Shown here: positions 39,796-49,618 of the stretch, one piece after another
How the letters are laid out: every line of letters begins with the position of its first letter
How positions within the stretch are numbered: position 1 is the stretch's first letter
Assembly (NCBI GenBank): GCA_035489755.1
Contig: DATGZK010000081.1
Span: 1-64,000 of the forward strand
Direction of reading: 5' to 3'
From: UBA9160 sp035489755
GTDB lineage: Bacteria; Myxococcota_A; UBA9160
DNA length: 64,000 nt
Translations under genes and position numbers: made by a program
The notes under the pieces: generated by a model
The model's database searches: none
What the model was told of the DNA's origin: nothing
What the model saw: the letters and a program-made list of their open reading frames with translations, nothing else

Positions 39796-42225
39796 CTACC
39801 CCACGCCCGCGAGGGCGAGACGTTCCCCCCAGCGCTCTCGCACCGCCCGTGCGAGCTCGGGTGCGCGCCGCAAACCTGGGTCTTGGCGGACGGTCTCAAG
39901 GGCAGACTCCCGTGCCGCGGCGATCAGCCGCGCATCGCGCAACAGGTCCGCGACCCGCAGGTCTGGCAAGCGCCCGTGCTGCCGCGTGCCGAGAAACTCT
40001 CCCGGGCCCCGAATGCGCAAGTCTGCGTCAGCGATCGCAAACCCATCACTGGTCTCGACCATTGCGCGCAGCCGGGCTTCGCTCTCCTCGCTCACGCCTC
40101 GCGCCATGAGAATGCAGCGGCCCGGCCTGGCGCCTCGGCCCACCCGCCCGCGCAGCTGATGGAGCTGGGCCAATCCGAAGCGTTCCGCATGCTCGACCAC
40201 CATGAGTGTCGCGTTCGAGATATCCACACCCACTTCGATCACCGTGGTCGACACAAGCACGTGGGTCGCACCGCGCTCGAAGCGTGCCATGACTTCGGCA
40301 CGGGCCACCGCGTCCATCCGTCCGTGGACGAGGTCGATGCGCAGCTCGGGGAAGGCGGCCTCGATTTTGCGCGCGGACTCGGTGGCGGCTCTGAGATCGC
40401 TCTTCTCGGACTCCTCGACGAGTGGATACACCACATAGGCCTGCTCTCCACGTGCAGCTGCGGCCCGGATGGCTTCGGAGATGCGAGTGCCCTCCCCTTC
40501 GCGCAGGATTTCCGTACGCACTGGCGCACGACCGGGCGGGAGCTCGTCGAGGACGGAGAGGTCAAGATCACCGTAAAGCGTGAGGGCGAGCGTACGGGGG
40601 ATCGGGGTCGCCGTCATCACCAGGACATGCGGACTTGCGCCTGTAACAGCGTGGCGTGCAAGAGCGGCGCGCTGGAGCACGCCAAATCGGTGTTGTTCGT
40701 CGACGATCGCAAGGCCCAGTCGCGCGAAAGTCAGGTCTTCCTGCAGCAACGCATGAGTACCGATGACGAGGTCAACCTGCCCCGCTGCAAGCGCGCGGCG
40801 CCGCGCGCTGGCTTCGGCGCGCGGGAGCGAGGCCGTGAGCAGCGCCATGCGCAGAGCGAGGGGTCCCGGATCCGGACCCTGCAGGCGTTGAAGCGTACGC
40901 TCGTGCTGCTCGGCCAGAAGCTCGGTCGGCGCCATGAGGGCCGTCTGGAATCCGCTGCGCGCGGCAGCGAGCGCCGCGAGAAATGCAACCGCCGTCTTTC
41001 CGCTGCCGACGTCCCCCTGCAGGAGGCGGTTCATGGGGTGCGGGCGGCCGAGATCCCCGCGGATCTCCCGCCACACCCGATGCTGGGCGCTGGTCAGGCG
41101 GAAAGGAAGCGCAGCGATCGCCTCCTCGAGGAGGGGAGCCTCACCGCTGGCGACGCTGAACGCCATCCCCGGCTCCGCGGCACGGGCGGCGCGGCGCAGG
41201 GCGAGGCCGATCTCGAGCAGGTAGAGCTCCTCGAGGATGAGCCGCTCGTGTGCGGGTGTGCGACGGAGGGCCAGCGCGTCAACGTCCGCTTCGACGCCCG
41301 GCGTGTGGATGGCGCGCAGCGCCTGCGCAACCTCGGGCAGCTGGCGCTCGCGAACCATTCGCAAGGGAAGGTATCCCTCCGTGAGATCCGCGTACTCCAG
41401 GACTCCGAGGGCTACGAGTCTGCGCAGCGCCCGCGGATGGAGACCCTCGGGTGCGGCGTAGTCCGGTACCACCCGGCGCGAAGCCGCCGCCGCCGGGTCT
41501 CCCGAGGCGACGCCCTCCCCCTCCTCGAGCACCTCGACCTCGGGATGCACAAGCTGCTTCGAGAAGCGGTAGCGCCTCACTTCTCCCGTGACCTGGAGCG
41601 TCGCGCCTTTGCGGACCCTGCCGCGAATGGCGTCGCCGCCGTGGAACCACTTGAGATTTACCGTTCCCGTCCCGTCGCCAACCACCGCCTGGAACACGCG
41701 GGCAAGCCGCCCACCCCGTCGGCGCGATGGGACGAAGTCGCACAGCAGAACGGTTGCGACGAAGGTTGCCCGTTGGCCCACGGGAAGGTCCGCTACGGAT
41801 TGGAGCGAACGGCGGTCGTCGTAGCGCGCGGGAAGGTGCAAGAGCAAATCGGAAAGCGTGCGCAATCCGCGCCGAGCGAGCGCATCGGCGCGTTTCGGGC
41901 CGACTCCCGGCAGAGCCGTCAGGGGGCGCGCGAGCGCTTTCTCGGCGTATCCGGTCGCCCGGAGAGGCGCGAGCAGTCCTAGCGCCTTCGGCGCCTCGAT
42001 GCGAAGCGCCTCCCGAGACAGGGCCTCGGAGAACAGCTCCCGAACAGCCTCGAGCGCACGCCGCGCGTCCCGCGGAATCTGGAGTGCGAGCGCACGCTCA
42101 GCGGCCCGTCGCACAGCGGCCTCGAGTCCGTGCACGCGGTCTGCGTGGGCAAAGTCGTCTTGGGCCGCGAACGCAATTGGCTTGTAGACCGCCTCGACCG
42201 CCGCCGCGAAGGGACTGGTGCTCAC
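39796..42225 (-). CDS. recG: ATP-dependent DNA helicase RecG
   Basis: The 809-residue helicase remodels stalled replication forks and Holliday junctions. An N-terminal extension of about 100 residues precedes the helix-hairpin region LTALPGVGPKRADALARRG and the OB-fold wedge domain. The helicase core has Walker A LLQGDVGSGKTAVAF, the DEQH box AIVDEQHRFG, TATPIPRTLALTLYGDLD, STTVIEVGVDISNAT and motif VI QLRGRVGRG. The N-terminal extension is common in deltaproteobacterial RecG. The GTG at 42225 lies 21 nt after the carB stop, so it ends the pyrimidine operon transcript or a read-through of it. Confidence 0.95.
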   Translation of the reverse strand: MSTSPFAAAVEAVYKPIAFAAQDDFAHADRVHGLEAAVRRAAERALALQIPRDARRALEAVRELFSEALSREALRIEAPKALGLLAPLRATGYAEKALARPLTALPGVGPKRADALARRGLRTLSDLLLHLPARYDDRRSLQSVADLPVGQRATFVATVLLCDFVPSRRRGGRLARVFQAVVGDGTGTVNLKWFHGGDAIRGRVRKGATLQVTGEVRRYRFSKQLVHPEVEVLEEGEGVASGDPAAAASRRVVPDYAAPEGLHPRALRRLVALGVLEYADLTEGYLPLRMVRERQLPEVAQALRAIHTPGVEADVDALALRRTPAHERLILEELYLLEIGLALRRAARAAEPGMAFSVASGEAPLLEEAIAALPFRLTSAQHRVWREIRGDLGRPHPMNRLLQGDVGSGKTAVAFLAALAAARSGFQTALMAPTELLAEQHERTLQRLQGPDPGPLALRMALLTASLPRAEASARRRALAAGQVDLVIGTHALLQEDLTFARLGLAIVDEQHRFGVLQRAALARHAVTGASPHVLVMTATPIPRTLALTLYGDLDLSVLDELPPGRAPVRTEILREGEGTRISEAIRAAAARGEQAYVVYPLVEESEKSDLRAATESARKIEAAFPELRIDLVHGRMDAVARAEVMARFERGATHVLVSTTVIEVGVDISNATLMVVEHAERFGLAQLHQLRGRVGRGARPGRCILMARGVSEESEARLRAMVETSDGFAIADADLRIRGPGEFLGTRQHGRLPDLRVADLLRDARLIAAARESALETVRQDPGLRRAPELARAVRERWGERLALAGVG

Positions 42226-42246
42226 CGCCCTGTGTGGGGACCTCGA

Positions 42247-45200
42247 CTATGCGGAGTGAATTTCTTGGAGCGAACGCACGCCGATCGACTCGAGGCGGAG
42301 CGCTTTAATTGCGCCCGCTGCGGCTCGCGCCGCGGCGGCCGTGGTGAAGTACGGAAGTCCCCGCTGAAGGGCTGCACGGCGAATCTCGAATCCATCGCGC
42401 ACGGAATCGGGATCCGAGCCGACCGTGTTGACCACAAGATCCACATCACCGGCCACGATGCGATCGAGCACGTGGGGCGACCCGTGACCGACCTTCGGCA
42501 CGCTTTCCACGCGCACGCCGAATCCCGCAAGGCTCTCGGCTGTGCCCGGTGTCGCCATGACCTCGAAACCCAAGCGCGCGAGCTCCGCCACCGCTTCTGC
42601 GATGCGTGGCCTGTCTTCACCGCGCACGGACACAAGAACTCGCCCGCGCGTGGGAAGGCTGTTGCCTGCTTCGATCTGCGCCTTGGCATAGGCGCGACCA
42701 AAATCCGAATCGATTCCCATCACCTCACCCGTACTTCGCATCTCCGGTCCGAGCAGAACGTCAACGCCGGGGAACTTCACGAAGGGAAAGACCGACTCCT
42801 TTACGCAGAAATGCTTTGGCCAGATCTGTTCGGTAAACCCGAGCTCGTCGAGCGTCTTTCCGATCATCACCAGCGCGGCAAGCTTCGCAAGGGGCCGGCC
42901 GATTGCCTTGGATACGAAAGGTACCGTTCGGGATGCGCGAGGATTCACTTCGAGCACGAAAACCTCACCGCCCTTGACCGCGTACTGAACGTTCATGAGG
43001 CCTCGCACACGGAGTTCGATCGCCAAGCGGCGTGTCGATTCTGCGATTTCCTGGATGACGGCCGGCATTAGGGAGTATGGAGGAATCGAGCAGGCGCTAT
43101 CTCCGGAGTGTACCCCGGCCTCCTCGATGTGCTCCATGATCCCGCCAATCACGACCCGCTGTCCATCGCAGATCGCGTCGACGTCCACCTCGGTGGCATC
43201 GGAGAGGAAGCGGTCGACGAGCACCGGGTGTTCTGGGGACGCCTTCACGGCGAAGCGCATGTAGCTTCGGAGCGATTCGACGTCGTGGACGATCTGCATC
43301 GCGCGGCCGCCGAGCACATAGGACGGCCGGACGAGTACCGGGTAGCCGAGGCGGCCTGCCACCGCCTCCGCTTCAGCAAGGCTGCGCGCGAGACCCGCGG
43401 GCGGGCGCTTTAGCTGCAGCGTTTCGAGCACTTGGTCGAAGCGTTCGCGATCCTCCGCACGGTCGATGGCGTCCGGCGAGGTGCCAATGATGGGGACCCC
43501 TGCTTTCTCGAGGGCGACAGCGAGACGCAGCGGTGTTTGACCGCCGAACTGAACGATCACGCCCTCGGGTCGCTCCCGATCCACAATTTCGAGGACGTCC
43601 TCAAGCGTTAGGGGTTCGAAGTAAAGGCGATCGCTGGTATCGTAGTCTGTCGATACGGTCTCGGGGTTGCAGTTGACCATGATCGTCTCGAAGCCCGCCT
43701 CACGCAGTGCAAAGACGGCGTGGACGCAGCAGTAGTCGAACTCGATCCCCTGACCGATGCGATTGGGTCCCCCGCCTAGAATGACGATTTTCCTGCGCTC
43801 GGTCGGCCGCGCCTCGCACTCGTCCTCGTAGGTCGAGTAGAGATAGGGCGTGAAGGCTTCGAACTCGGCCCCACACGTATCCACCCGCTTGTAGACCGGG
43901 CGCAGGCCAAGGCGGTGGCGGAGCGCTCGCACCTCGTCCTCGCGGGTGTTCCAGAGCGCCGCCAGTCTCCGGTCCGAGAAGCCGGCCTGCTTTGCCTGGC
44001 GCAGCCATGCCTCGCGATCTTCGGGTTCCGCGGCACGAAGCGCGCTTTCAAGATCCACGATCTCTTGGAGATTGCCGAGGAACCAGCGGTCGATCGCCGA
44101 GCGACGGTGGACTTCCTCGAGGCCAGCGCCGCGACGGAAGATCTCTGCGATGGCCCACAGCCGCCCCGGACGCGGGACGTCGATCTGCGCCCAAAGCGCA
44201 GCCAGTCCGCTCTCTCCTGCGGGAACCTCCGGCGACTCGAGCCCTGCATGGCCGATCTCCAGGGAGCGCAAAGCCTTGTGCAGGCTCTCCTTGAAGGTGC
44301 GACCGATCGCCATCACCTCGCCCACGGATTTCATCTGTGTGGTGAGCCGACTGTCCGCAGTGGGGAACTTTTCGAAGGTAAAGCGCGGTACCTTTGTCAC
44401 CACGTAGTCGATCGTGGGCTCGAAGCTCGCCGGCGTTTCCCGAGTGATGTCGTTGCGGATCTCGTCGAGCGTAAAGCCCACCGCGAGCTTCGCGGCGATC
44501 TTCGCGATGGGAAAGCCCGTGGCTTTCGATGCGAGCGCAGAGCTCCTCGAGACACGAGGGTTCATCTCGATCACAACGAGCGTTCCGTCGTTCGGGTCCA
44601 CTCCGAACTGGATGTTCGAGCCGCCCGTATCCACGCCGATCTCCCGGATGATGGCGACCGCTGCGTCGCGCATCTCCTGATATTCCTTGTCGGTGAGCGT
44701 CTGAGCGGGCGCCACGGTGATCGAGTCACCCGTATGGACTCCCATGGGATCGAAGTTTTCGATCGAGCAGATGATCACGACGTTATCTGCCGTGTCTCGC
44801 ATCACTTCGAGCTCGTACTCCTTCCAGCCGAGTACGCTCTGCTCGATCAAGCACTGATGTTTCGGCGACTGCTGCAGGGCCCAAGCGACCAGAGGTTCGT
44901 ACTCTTCGGCCGTGTGGGCGACGCTGCCTCCCGTACCGCCCAGCGTGAAGCTCGGGCGAATGATCGCGGGTAGGCCTGTGTCCTGAACGATCTTGCGCGC
45001 ATCCTCGAGCGAGTGGGCAATCCCCGAAACGGGCACGCGCAGGCCGAGGCGCTGCATGGCTGCGCGGAAGAGCTTTCGGTCCTCGGCCTTCAGGATGGCC
45101 TCGAGCTTCGCACCGATCAGCTCGACCCCATACTTTGCGAGCACACCCTGCTCTGCCAGCTCGACGGCCAGGTTGAGGGCGGTCTGCCCTCCGATCGTGG

Positions 45201-45462
45201 GCAGCAGTACGTCGGGCCGCTCGCGCTCAAGAATGCGCGCGATGCTTTCCACGGTCATGGGCTCGACATACGTCCGGTCTGCCAGTTCCGGATCGGTCAT
45301 GATGGTGGCCGGGTTGGAGTTCAGCAGAATGACGCGATAGCCCTCCTCGCGCAGCGCTTTGCACGCCTGCGTGCCGGAGTAGTCGAACTCACAGGCTTGG
45401 CCGATCACGATCGGACCCGAACCGATGACGAGGATCGAGTGGATGTCGGTTCTCTTGGGCAA
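42247..45462 (-). CDS. carB: Carbamoyl-phosphate synthase large subunit
   Basis: The 1071-residue protein has two tandem ATP-grasp halves. The first (GSGPIVIGQACEFDYSG near residue 14) activates bicarbonate, and the second (GGGPNRIGQGIEFDYCC near 555) phosphorylates carbamate. The C-terminal MGS-like allosteric domain starts at about 935 (RVLVSVRGEDRPRIAEA). It supplies carbamoyl phosphate for pyrimidine and arginine synthesis using ammonia channelled from CarA. The TTG at 45462 is nine bases after GAGGAG. It follows carA by 21 nt. Confidence 0.96.
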   Translation of the reverse strand: MPKRTDIHSILVIGSGPIVIGQACEFDYSGTQACKALREEGYRVILLNSNPATIMTDPELADRTYVEPMTVESIARILERERPDVLLPTIGGQTALNLAVELAEQGVLAKYGVELIGAKLEAILKAEDRKLFRAAMQRLGLRVPVSGIAHSLEDARKIVQDTGLPAIIRPSFTLGGTGGSVAHTAEEYEPLVAWALQQSPKHQCLIEQSVLGWKEYELEVMRDTADNVVIICSIENFDPMGVHTGDSITVAPAQTLTDKEYQEMRDAAVAIIREIGVDTGGSNIQFGVDPNDGTLVVIEMNPRVSRSSALASKATGFPIAKIAAKLAVGFTLDEIRNDITRETPASFEPTIDYVVTKVPRFTFEKFPTADSRLTTQMKSVGEVMAIGRTFKESLHKALRSLEIGHAGLESPEVPAGESGLAALWAQIDVPRPGRLWAIAEIFRRGAGLEEVHRRSAIDRWFLGNLQEIVDLESALRAAEPEDREAWLRQAKQAGFSDRRLAALWNTREDEVRALRHRLGLRPVYKRVDTCGAEFEAFTPYLYSTYEDECEARPTERRKIVILGGGPNRIGQGIEFDYCCVHAVFALREAGFETIMVNCNPETVSTDYDTSDRLYFEPLTLEDVLEIVDRERPEGVIVQFGGQTPLRLAVALEKAGVPIIGTSPDAIDRAEDRERFDQVLETLQLKRPPAGLARSLAEAEAVAGRLGYPVLVRPSYVLGGRAMQIVHDVESLRSYMRFAVKASPEHPVLVDRFLSDATEVDVDAICDGQRVVIGGIMEHIEEAGVHSGDSACSIPPYSLMPAVIQEIAESTRRLAIELRVRGLMNVQYAVKGGEVFVLEVNPRASRTVPFVSKAIGRPLAKLAALVMIGKTLDELGFTEQIWPKHFCVKESVFPFVKFPGVDVLLGPEMRSTGEVMGIDSDFGRAYAKAQIEAGNSLPTRGRVLVSVRGEDRPRIAEAVAELARLGFEVMATPGTAESLAGFGVRVESVPKVGHGSPHVLDRIVAGDVDLVVNTVGSDPDSVRDGFEIRRAALQRGLPYFTTAAAARAAAGAIKALRLESIGVRSLQEIHSA

Positions 45463-45483
45463 GGGGGGCGGCTCCTCGTAGGG

Positions 45484-46692
45484 CTAGCGTGCGGCCGCGA
45501 TCGAGGCGCCGGTCACGCTCTCGCCCGCGTGGTGTCGGACCACCATCTCGCGAAATCGGCGGAAGAAATACGCCGCGTCGTGCGGCCCTGGCGAGGCCTC
45601 AGGGTGGTACTGAACCGAAAAGATCGGACGTGTGGCGTGGGCAAGGCCCTCGACCGTGCCATCGTTGAGGTTTTTGTGCGTGATTTCCACCGGCTCACCG
45701 GCCGCGGTGAGCGACTCCGCCTCGACGGCATAGCCATGGTTCTCGGCGCAGATGGCCACCTTCCCGGTCGCGAGGTCTTGTCCCGGTTGGTTCCCGCCGT
45801 GGTGTCCGAACTTCAGCTTGCGTGTCCTCCCGCCGAGCGCGAGCCCCAGGATCTGGTGACCGAGGCAGATCCCGAAGATCGGCAGGGCCCGGTCGGCGAG
45901 CTCACGGACAATGGCGGGAACCTCCCGCACCGCGGCGGGGTCACCAGGGCCATTGGAGAGGAAAATGGCATCGGGCCTTAGCGCAAGCGCTGCGGCGGCG
46001 GGCGTCTTCGCGGGAACGACCGTGACCTCGAAGCCCTGGTCGACCAGCAGCCGAAGAATGTTCCGCTTGATGCCGAAGTCGTACGCCACAAGCCTGTAGG
46101 CCGGCGCGGGACGTGGGGTGCGCGGAATTTGTCCCGCGATACCCGTCCAGGCACCTTCGCTCCAGGTGTAGGGAGCGAGGGTCGTCACCTCGTCCACGAG
46201 GTCGCGGCCATCGAGCGTGGGCGCGCTGCGCGCGCGCTCCACGAGGACGCGCTCATTGAGGGAGCGGGGATCGGTCGAGAGTACGCCGGTCTGGAAACCC
46301 GTGTCGCGGATGCGACGCACGAGGGCGCGCGTGTCGAGGCCTGCAATGCCGGGAATCCCGTGACGCTCGAGGTACGCGCCCAGCGTCTCGCGTGCGCGCC
46401 AGTTCGACGGATGCGTGAAAAGCTCCTTCACCACGAAGCCTGAGAGAACGGGCCGCGCGGACTCCTCATCCTCGGAGTTCACGCCCACGTTTCCGATTTG
46501 CGTGTAGGTCATCGTGACGATCTGACCCGCGTAGGACGGATCCGTGAGGATCTCCTGGTATCCCGTCATGCTCGTATTGAAGCAAACCTCGCCTACCCCG
46601 ATGCTCGCGGCACCGAAGGCTGTTCCGCGGTACACCGTTCCATCTGCGAGCGCGAGGAGTGCGGACGGCTTAAGAGCCGAGCGAGAGCTCAC
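45484..46692 (-). CDS. carA: Carbamoyl-phosphate synthase small subunit
   Basis: The 402-residue glutaminase subunit has an N-terminal domain (GEVCFNTSMTGYQEILTDPSY) and a class I amidotransferase domain with the nucleophile Cys in FGICLGHQILGLALGG and the catalytic His/Glu in SVQYHPEASPGP. It hydrolyses glutamine and passes ammonia to CarB. The GTG at 46692 overlaps the dihydroorotase stop by four bases and is preferred over the open frame that extends to 46830 inside pyrC. Confidence 0.95.
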   Translation of the reverse strand: MSSRSALKPSALLALADGTVYRGTAFGAASIGVGEVCFNTSMTGYQEILTDPSYAGQIVTMTYTQIGNVGVNSEDEESARPVLSGFVVKELFTHPSNWRARETLGAYLERHGIPGIAGLDTRALVRRIRDTGFQTGVLSTDPRSLNERVLVERARSAPTLDGRDLVDEVTTLAPYTWSEGAWTGIAGQIPRTPRPAPAYRLVAYDFGIKRNILRLLVDQGFEVTVVPAKTPAAAALALRPDAIFLSNGPGDPAAVREVPAIVRELADRALPIFGICLGHQILGLALGGRTRKLKFGHHGGNQPGQDLATGKVAICAENHGYAVEAESLTAAGEPVEITHKNLNDGTVEGLAHATRPIFSVQYHPEASPGPHDAAYFFRRFREMVVRHHAGESVTGASIAAAR

Positions 46693-47984
46693 GGCGCGAG
46701 CACTCCTCTTGCCACGTCGTACACGAGGCGCCCGTCCACGATCGTGGCCTTCACTTGGCCGGTCAATGTCTGCCCTGCCCATGGGGAGTTGCGGCTCTTG
46801 GAGAAGCCTTTGGCCGGATCGTAGAGCCACTCCTTCTGCGGATCGAGCACGACGATGTCCGCGGGCGCGCCCACAGCGAGACTTCCGCCCGGCCGTCGCA
46901 GGATGCGCGCGGGGTTGGCGGACATCCGCCGCATGAGCTCCAAGGGTTGGAGCTCGCCCGAGCGGACAAGATCGAGCACCACCGCAAGCGCGGTCTCGAA
47001 TCCGATCAGGCCCGACGGGGCGGCCGTGAACTCGACGTCCTTCTCATGCACGGCGTGCGGCGCGTGGTCTGTGGCGATGGCGTCAATGACCCCCTCGGCC
47101 AGACCCTTGCGGCAGGCGCGCACATCGGCAGCGGAGCGCAGCGGCGGAGCGACCTTCGCGTTCGTGTCATAACCGAGTGTCGCTTCATCGGTGAGGGTGA
47201 GGTGATGAGGAGTCACCTCGGCGGTGACGTGGATCCCCTGCTCTCTCGCCCGGCGGATCAGGTCGACCGCGGTGGCGGTCGAGACATGTGCAATGTGCAG
47301 ATGGGCGCCGGTAAGTTGCGCGAGCAGAAGATCGCGTGCCACGTGCACAGCTTCCGCCACAGCCGGGTTGCCGGGGAGACCGAGGCGTGTCGAAACCGGC
47401 CCTTCGTTCACCACGCCGTGACCGACCAGAGTGCAGTCTTCTGCGTGAACGATCACCGGGGCGTCCACCATGCACGAGTACTCGAGCACGCGCCGCATGA
47501 CGCCACTGTCCATGATCGTTTTGCCATCGTCGCTGAAGGCGACTGCGCCCGCGCGCAGGATGGCGGACATTTCCGTCATCACGGACCCCTCGAGGCCCTT
47601 GGTGGCGGCCGCGATCGGCAGCACCCGCGCAGGCGAATCCTGCCGCGCCCGGTCGAGGATATAGTCGGTGACCGCAGGATCATCATTGGCGGGGTGCGTG
47701 TTGGCCATGCAGGCCACCGTCGTAAACCCGCCTGCGACGGCGGCACGCCCCCCGGAGGCAATGTCTTCCTTGTATTCTTGGCCGGGCTCGCGCAGATGCG
47801 CGTGCAGGTCCACGAAGCCAGGTGCCACCCACAAGCCATGCGCGTCGATGACCTCGGCCCCGGGCACGTCGAGCGAGGCTGCCACGGCGGCGACGCGCCC
47901 GTCCTCGATCAAGACGTCCGCCGTCTCGTCGCGATTGGAGCTCGGGTCGAGCACCCGGCCTCCGCGGATCAGGATTCGGCCCAT
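46689..47984 (-). CDS. pyrC: Dihydroorotase (class I)
   Basis: The 431-residue zinc amidohydrolase cyclises carbamoyl aspartate to dihydroorotate. It has the H-x-H-x-R motif in VDLHAHLREPGQEYKED, NTHPANDD, the His ligands in VIVHAEDC and HIAHVSTATAV, and the catalytic Asp in AIATDHAPHAVHEKD. This is the AllB-like class I type usually coupled to PyrB. The ATG at 47984 lies seven bases after the pyrB stop. Confidence 0.95.
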   Translation of the reverse strand: MGRILIRGGRVLDPSSNRDETADVLIEDGRVAAVAASLDVPGAEVIDAHGLWVAPGFVDLHAHLREPGQEYKEDIASGGRAAVAGGFTTVACMANTHPANDDPAVTDYILDRARQDSPARVLPIAAATKGLEGSVMTEMSAILRAGAVAFSDDGKTIMDSGVMRRVLEYSCMVDAPVIVHAEDCTLVGHGVVNEGPVSTRLGLPGNPAVAEAVHVARDLLLAQLTGAHLHIAHVSTATAVDLIRRAREQGIHVTAEVTPHHLTLTDEATLGYDTNAKVAPPLRSAADVRACRKGLAEGVIDAIATDHAPHAVHEKDVEFTAAPSGLIGFETALAVVLDLVRSGELQPLELMRRMSANPARILRRPGGSLAVGAPADIVVLDPQKEWLYDPAKGFSKSRNSPWAGQTLTGQVKATIVDGRLVYDVARGVLAP

Positions 47985-47991
47985 GCTCGGA

Positions 47992-48927
47992 TCAGCCCTC
48001 CCGCGCGGTGTCAAGGGGTCGACCGGCGAACAGGTAGAGAACGGCCATGCGCAGAGCGACGCCGTTGCGCACCTGGTCGAGAATCACGCTCGGGCGGTGG
48101 TCCGCGAGGTCATGGGAGAGCTCGACGCCTCGATTCACCGGTCCCGGATGCATCACGATGGCGTCATCTTTGGCGAAGCGCATTTTCGTGCGATCCAGCC
48201 CGAAGGTGGCCGAGTATTCGCGGATGCTTGGCACGTAGGCTCCGTCGAGCCGTTCACGCTGGATCCGGAGGGCCATCACGACATCCGCTCCGTCGAGCGC
48301 CTCGCGCAGGGAGGTAAATGCCTTCACTCCGAGGGTCTCAATCGCAGGCGGAATCAGCGTCGGCGGCGCAGCGATGCGGACCTCCGCGCCGAGCTTGAGG
48401 AAGCCGTAGATGTTCGAGCGCGCGACCCGGGAGTGGAGCACGTCGCCAACGATCGTGACCGAGAGGCCATCGATGCGACCCTTCTCCTGGTAAACGGTGA
48501 GCAGGTCCAAAAGGGCTTGGGTCGGGTGCTCGTGCGCTCCGTCTCCGGCGTTAATCACCGGCGCTGCCAGCGCGTCCGCGATCCGCTTGGGGACGCCGGC
48601 CACCTTGTGCCGCACCACCACCGCGTCGGGCGCCATGGCGTCGAGCGTGCGCGCCGTGTCGAGGATGCTCTCGTCCTTGGTCAGACTCGAGCTCGTGGGT
48701 GAGAAGTTCACGACGTCGGCAGACAAGCGCTTGCCCGCGATCTCGAAGCTGGTCCGCGTGCGCGTCGAAGGTTCGAAAAAGAGATTCACGATCGTTCGGC
48801 CGCGCAGCGTCGGGACCTTTTTCACCTCGCGCGTACCCACCTCCTGCATCCGCTCCGCCGTCTCGAGGATGCGCTCGAGGTCAGCACGGTCGAGGTCTTC
48901 GATACCAAGCAGATCGCGCCCGATCAT
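47992..48927 (-). CDS. pyrB: Aspartate carbamoyltransferase catalytic subunit
   Basis: The 311-residue enzyme condenses carbamoyl phosphate with aspartate. The carbamoyl phosphate site is FFEPSTRTRTSFE, and GDGAHEHPTQALLDLLT plus MHPGPVNRG form the rest of the active site. No pyrI regulatory subunit gene is present, which fits a PyrR-regulated operon. The ATG overlaps the pyrR stop by four bases (ATGA). Confidence 0.96.
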   Translation of the reverse strand: MIGRDLLGIEDLDRADLERILETAERMQEVGTREVKKVPTLRGRTIVNLFFEPSTRTRTSFEIAGKRLSADVVNFSPTSSSLTKDESILDTARTLDAMAPDAVVVRHKVAGVPKRIADALAAPVINAGDGAHEHPTQALLDLLTVYQEKGRIDGLSVTIVGDVLHSRVARSNIYGFLKLGAEVRIAAPPTLIPPAIETLGVKAFTSLREALDGADVVMALRIQRERLDGAYVPSIREYSATFGLDRTKMRFAKDDAIVMHPGPVNRGVELSHDLADHRPSVILDQVRNGVALRMAVLYLFAGRPLDTAREG

Positions 48928-49550
48928 GCGTCTCCCCCCTTTGGCACGACGACCACCTCGAGCGGAGGCTCGAGACTGCCATCGCGCCCGCGCAGGATCA
49001 CAAGCTCGCGAGCGTGCGTGGGGATGTTCTTGCCCACGTAGTCGATTCGGATGGGTAGTTCCCGGTGGCCTCGATCGACCAGCGCCACCACCTGAACGCC
49101 GCTGGGACGGCCAAAGTCCATGAGCGCGTCCATGGCAGCCCGGATGGTGCGGCCGGTATTGGCCACGTCGTCGACCAAGATGACGATGCGCCCGTCGACT
49201 GCCGACGGCATCTCCGTGCGCCGCAGCGGGGGTCGCTCGCCGCGAAGTGTGAGATCGTCGCGATAGAGCGTGGTGTCGAGGATGCCCACGGGTAGCTCAA
49301 GGCCCGAGATGCTTCGCACGTTCTCGGCGAGCTGACGAGCGAGCGGTACGCCCCCGTTCGGGATCGCCACCAGGTACAGGCGGCTTTGGCCTTCGTTGCG
49401 CTCGAGAACTTCGTGGGCGATCCGGACAAGGGCGCGGCGGATCGCCGTGTCGTCCAGCACCACGCGTTCATCGCCGGAGCGAGGTACCTCGGGTCGCTGG
49501 GCCGTCGGCCTTTGGGTGGGCGAGTTCGCGGGCGTATGGGGGTTGGGCAC
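48924..49550 (-). CDS. pyrR: Pyrimidine operon regulator / uracil phosphoribosyltransferase PyrR
   Basis: The 208-residue protein has the PRPP-binding loop RIVILVDDVANTGRTIRAAMDAL and the PyrR segments LYLVAIPNGGVPLARQLAE and GILDTTLYRDDLTLRGERP. PyrR binds a specific mRNA hairpin when UMP is present and also has weak uracil phosphoribosyltransferase activity. A Pro/Thr-rich tail of about 28 residues precedes the conserved fold. The GTG at 49550 follows AAAGGTGG; this ribosome binding site lies within a hairpin that resembles the PyrR target, so the gene probably represses its own translation and that of the coupled pyrB. Confidence 0.93.
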   Translation of the reverse strand: MPNPHTPANSPTQRPTAQRPEVPRSGDERVVLDDTAIRRALVRIAHEVLERNEGQSRLYLVAIPNGGVPLARQLAENVRSISGLELPVGILDTTLYRDDLTLRGERPPLRRTEMPSAVDGRIVILVDDVANTGRTIRAAMDALMDFGRPSGVQVVALVDRGHRELPIRIDYVGKNIPTHARELVILRGRDGSLEPPLEVVVVPKGGDA

Positions 49551-49557
49551 CAGGCCA

Positions 49558-49590
49558 CCTTTGTCCGACTCGCAGGACGGACTTAAAAGG
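49558..49590 (-). promoter_or_regulatory. PyrR-binding-like hairpin sequestering the pyrR ribosome binding site
   Basis: The minus strand can fold as CCUUU (49590-49586), a 5'-side bulge UAA, an upper stem GUCCGUC/GUCGGAC with one U-U mismatch, a hexaloop CUGCGA, and AAAGG (49562-49558). The loop fits the PyrR consensus C-N-G-N-G-A, and the flanking UCC/GAG match the known UCCNGNGAG core. The 3' arm AAAGG is the 5' part of the pyrR Shine-Dalgarno AAAGGUGG, so PyrR binding would block initiation at the GTG. Confidence 0.7.
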
Positions 49591-49618
49591 ATACGAGGCC
49601 GCTGTGATATCGAGGCTT

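Noticed and set aside
39883..41982. A 699-codon plus-strand open frame antisense to recG
   Set aside because: No recognisable domain; recG has all helicase motifs on the opposite strand.
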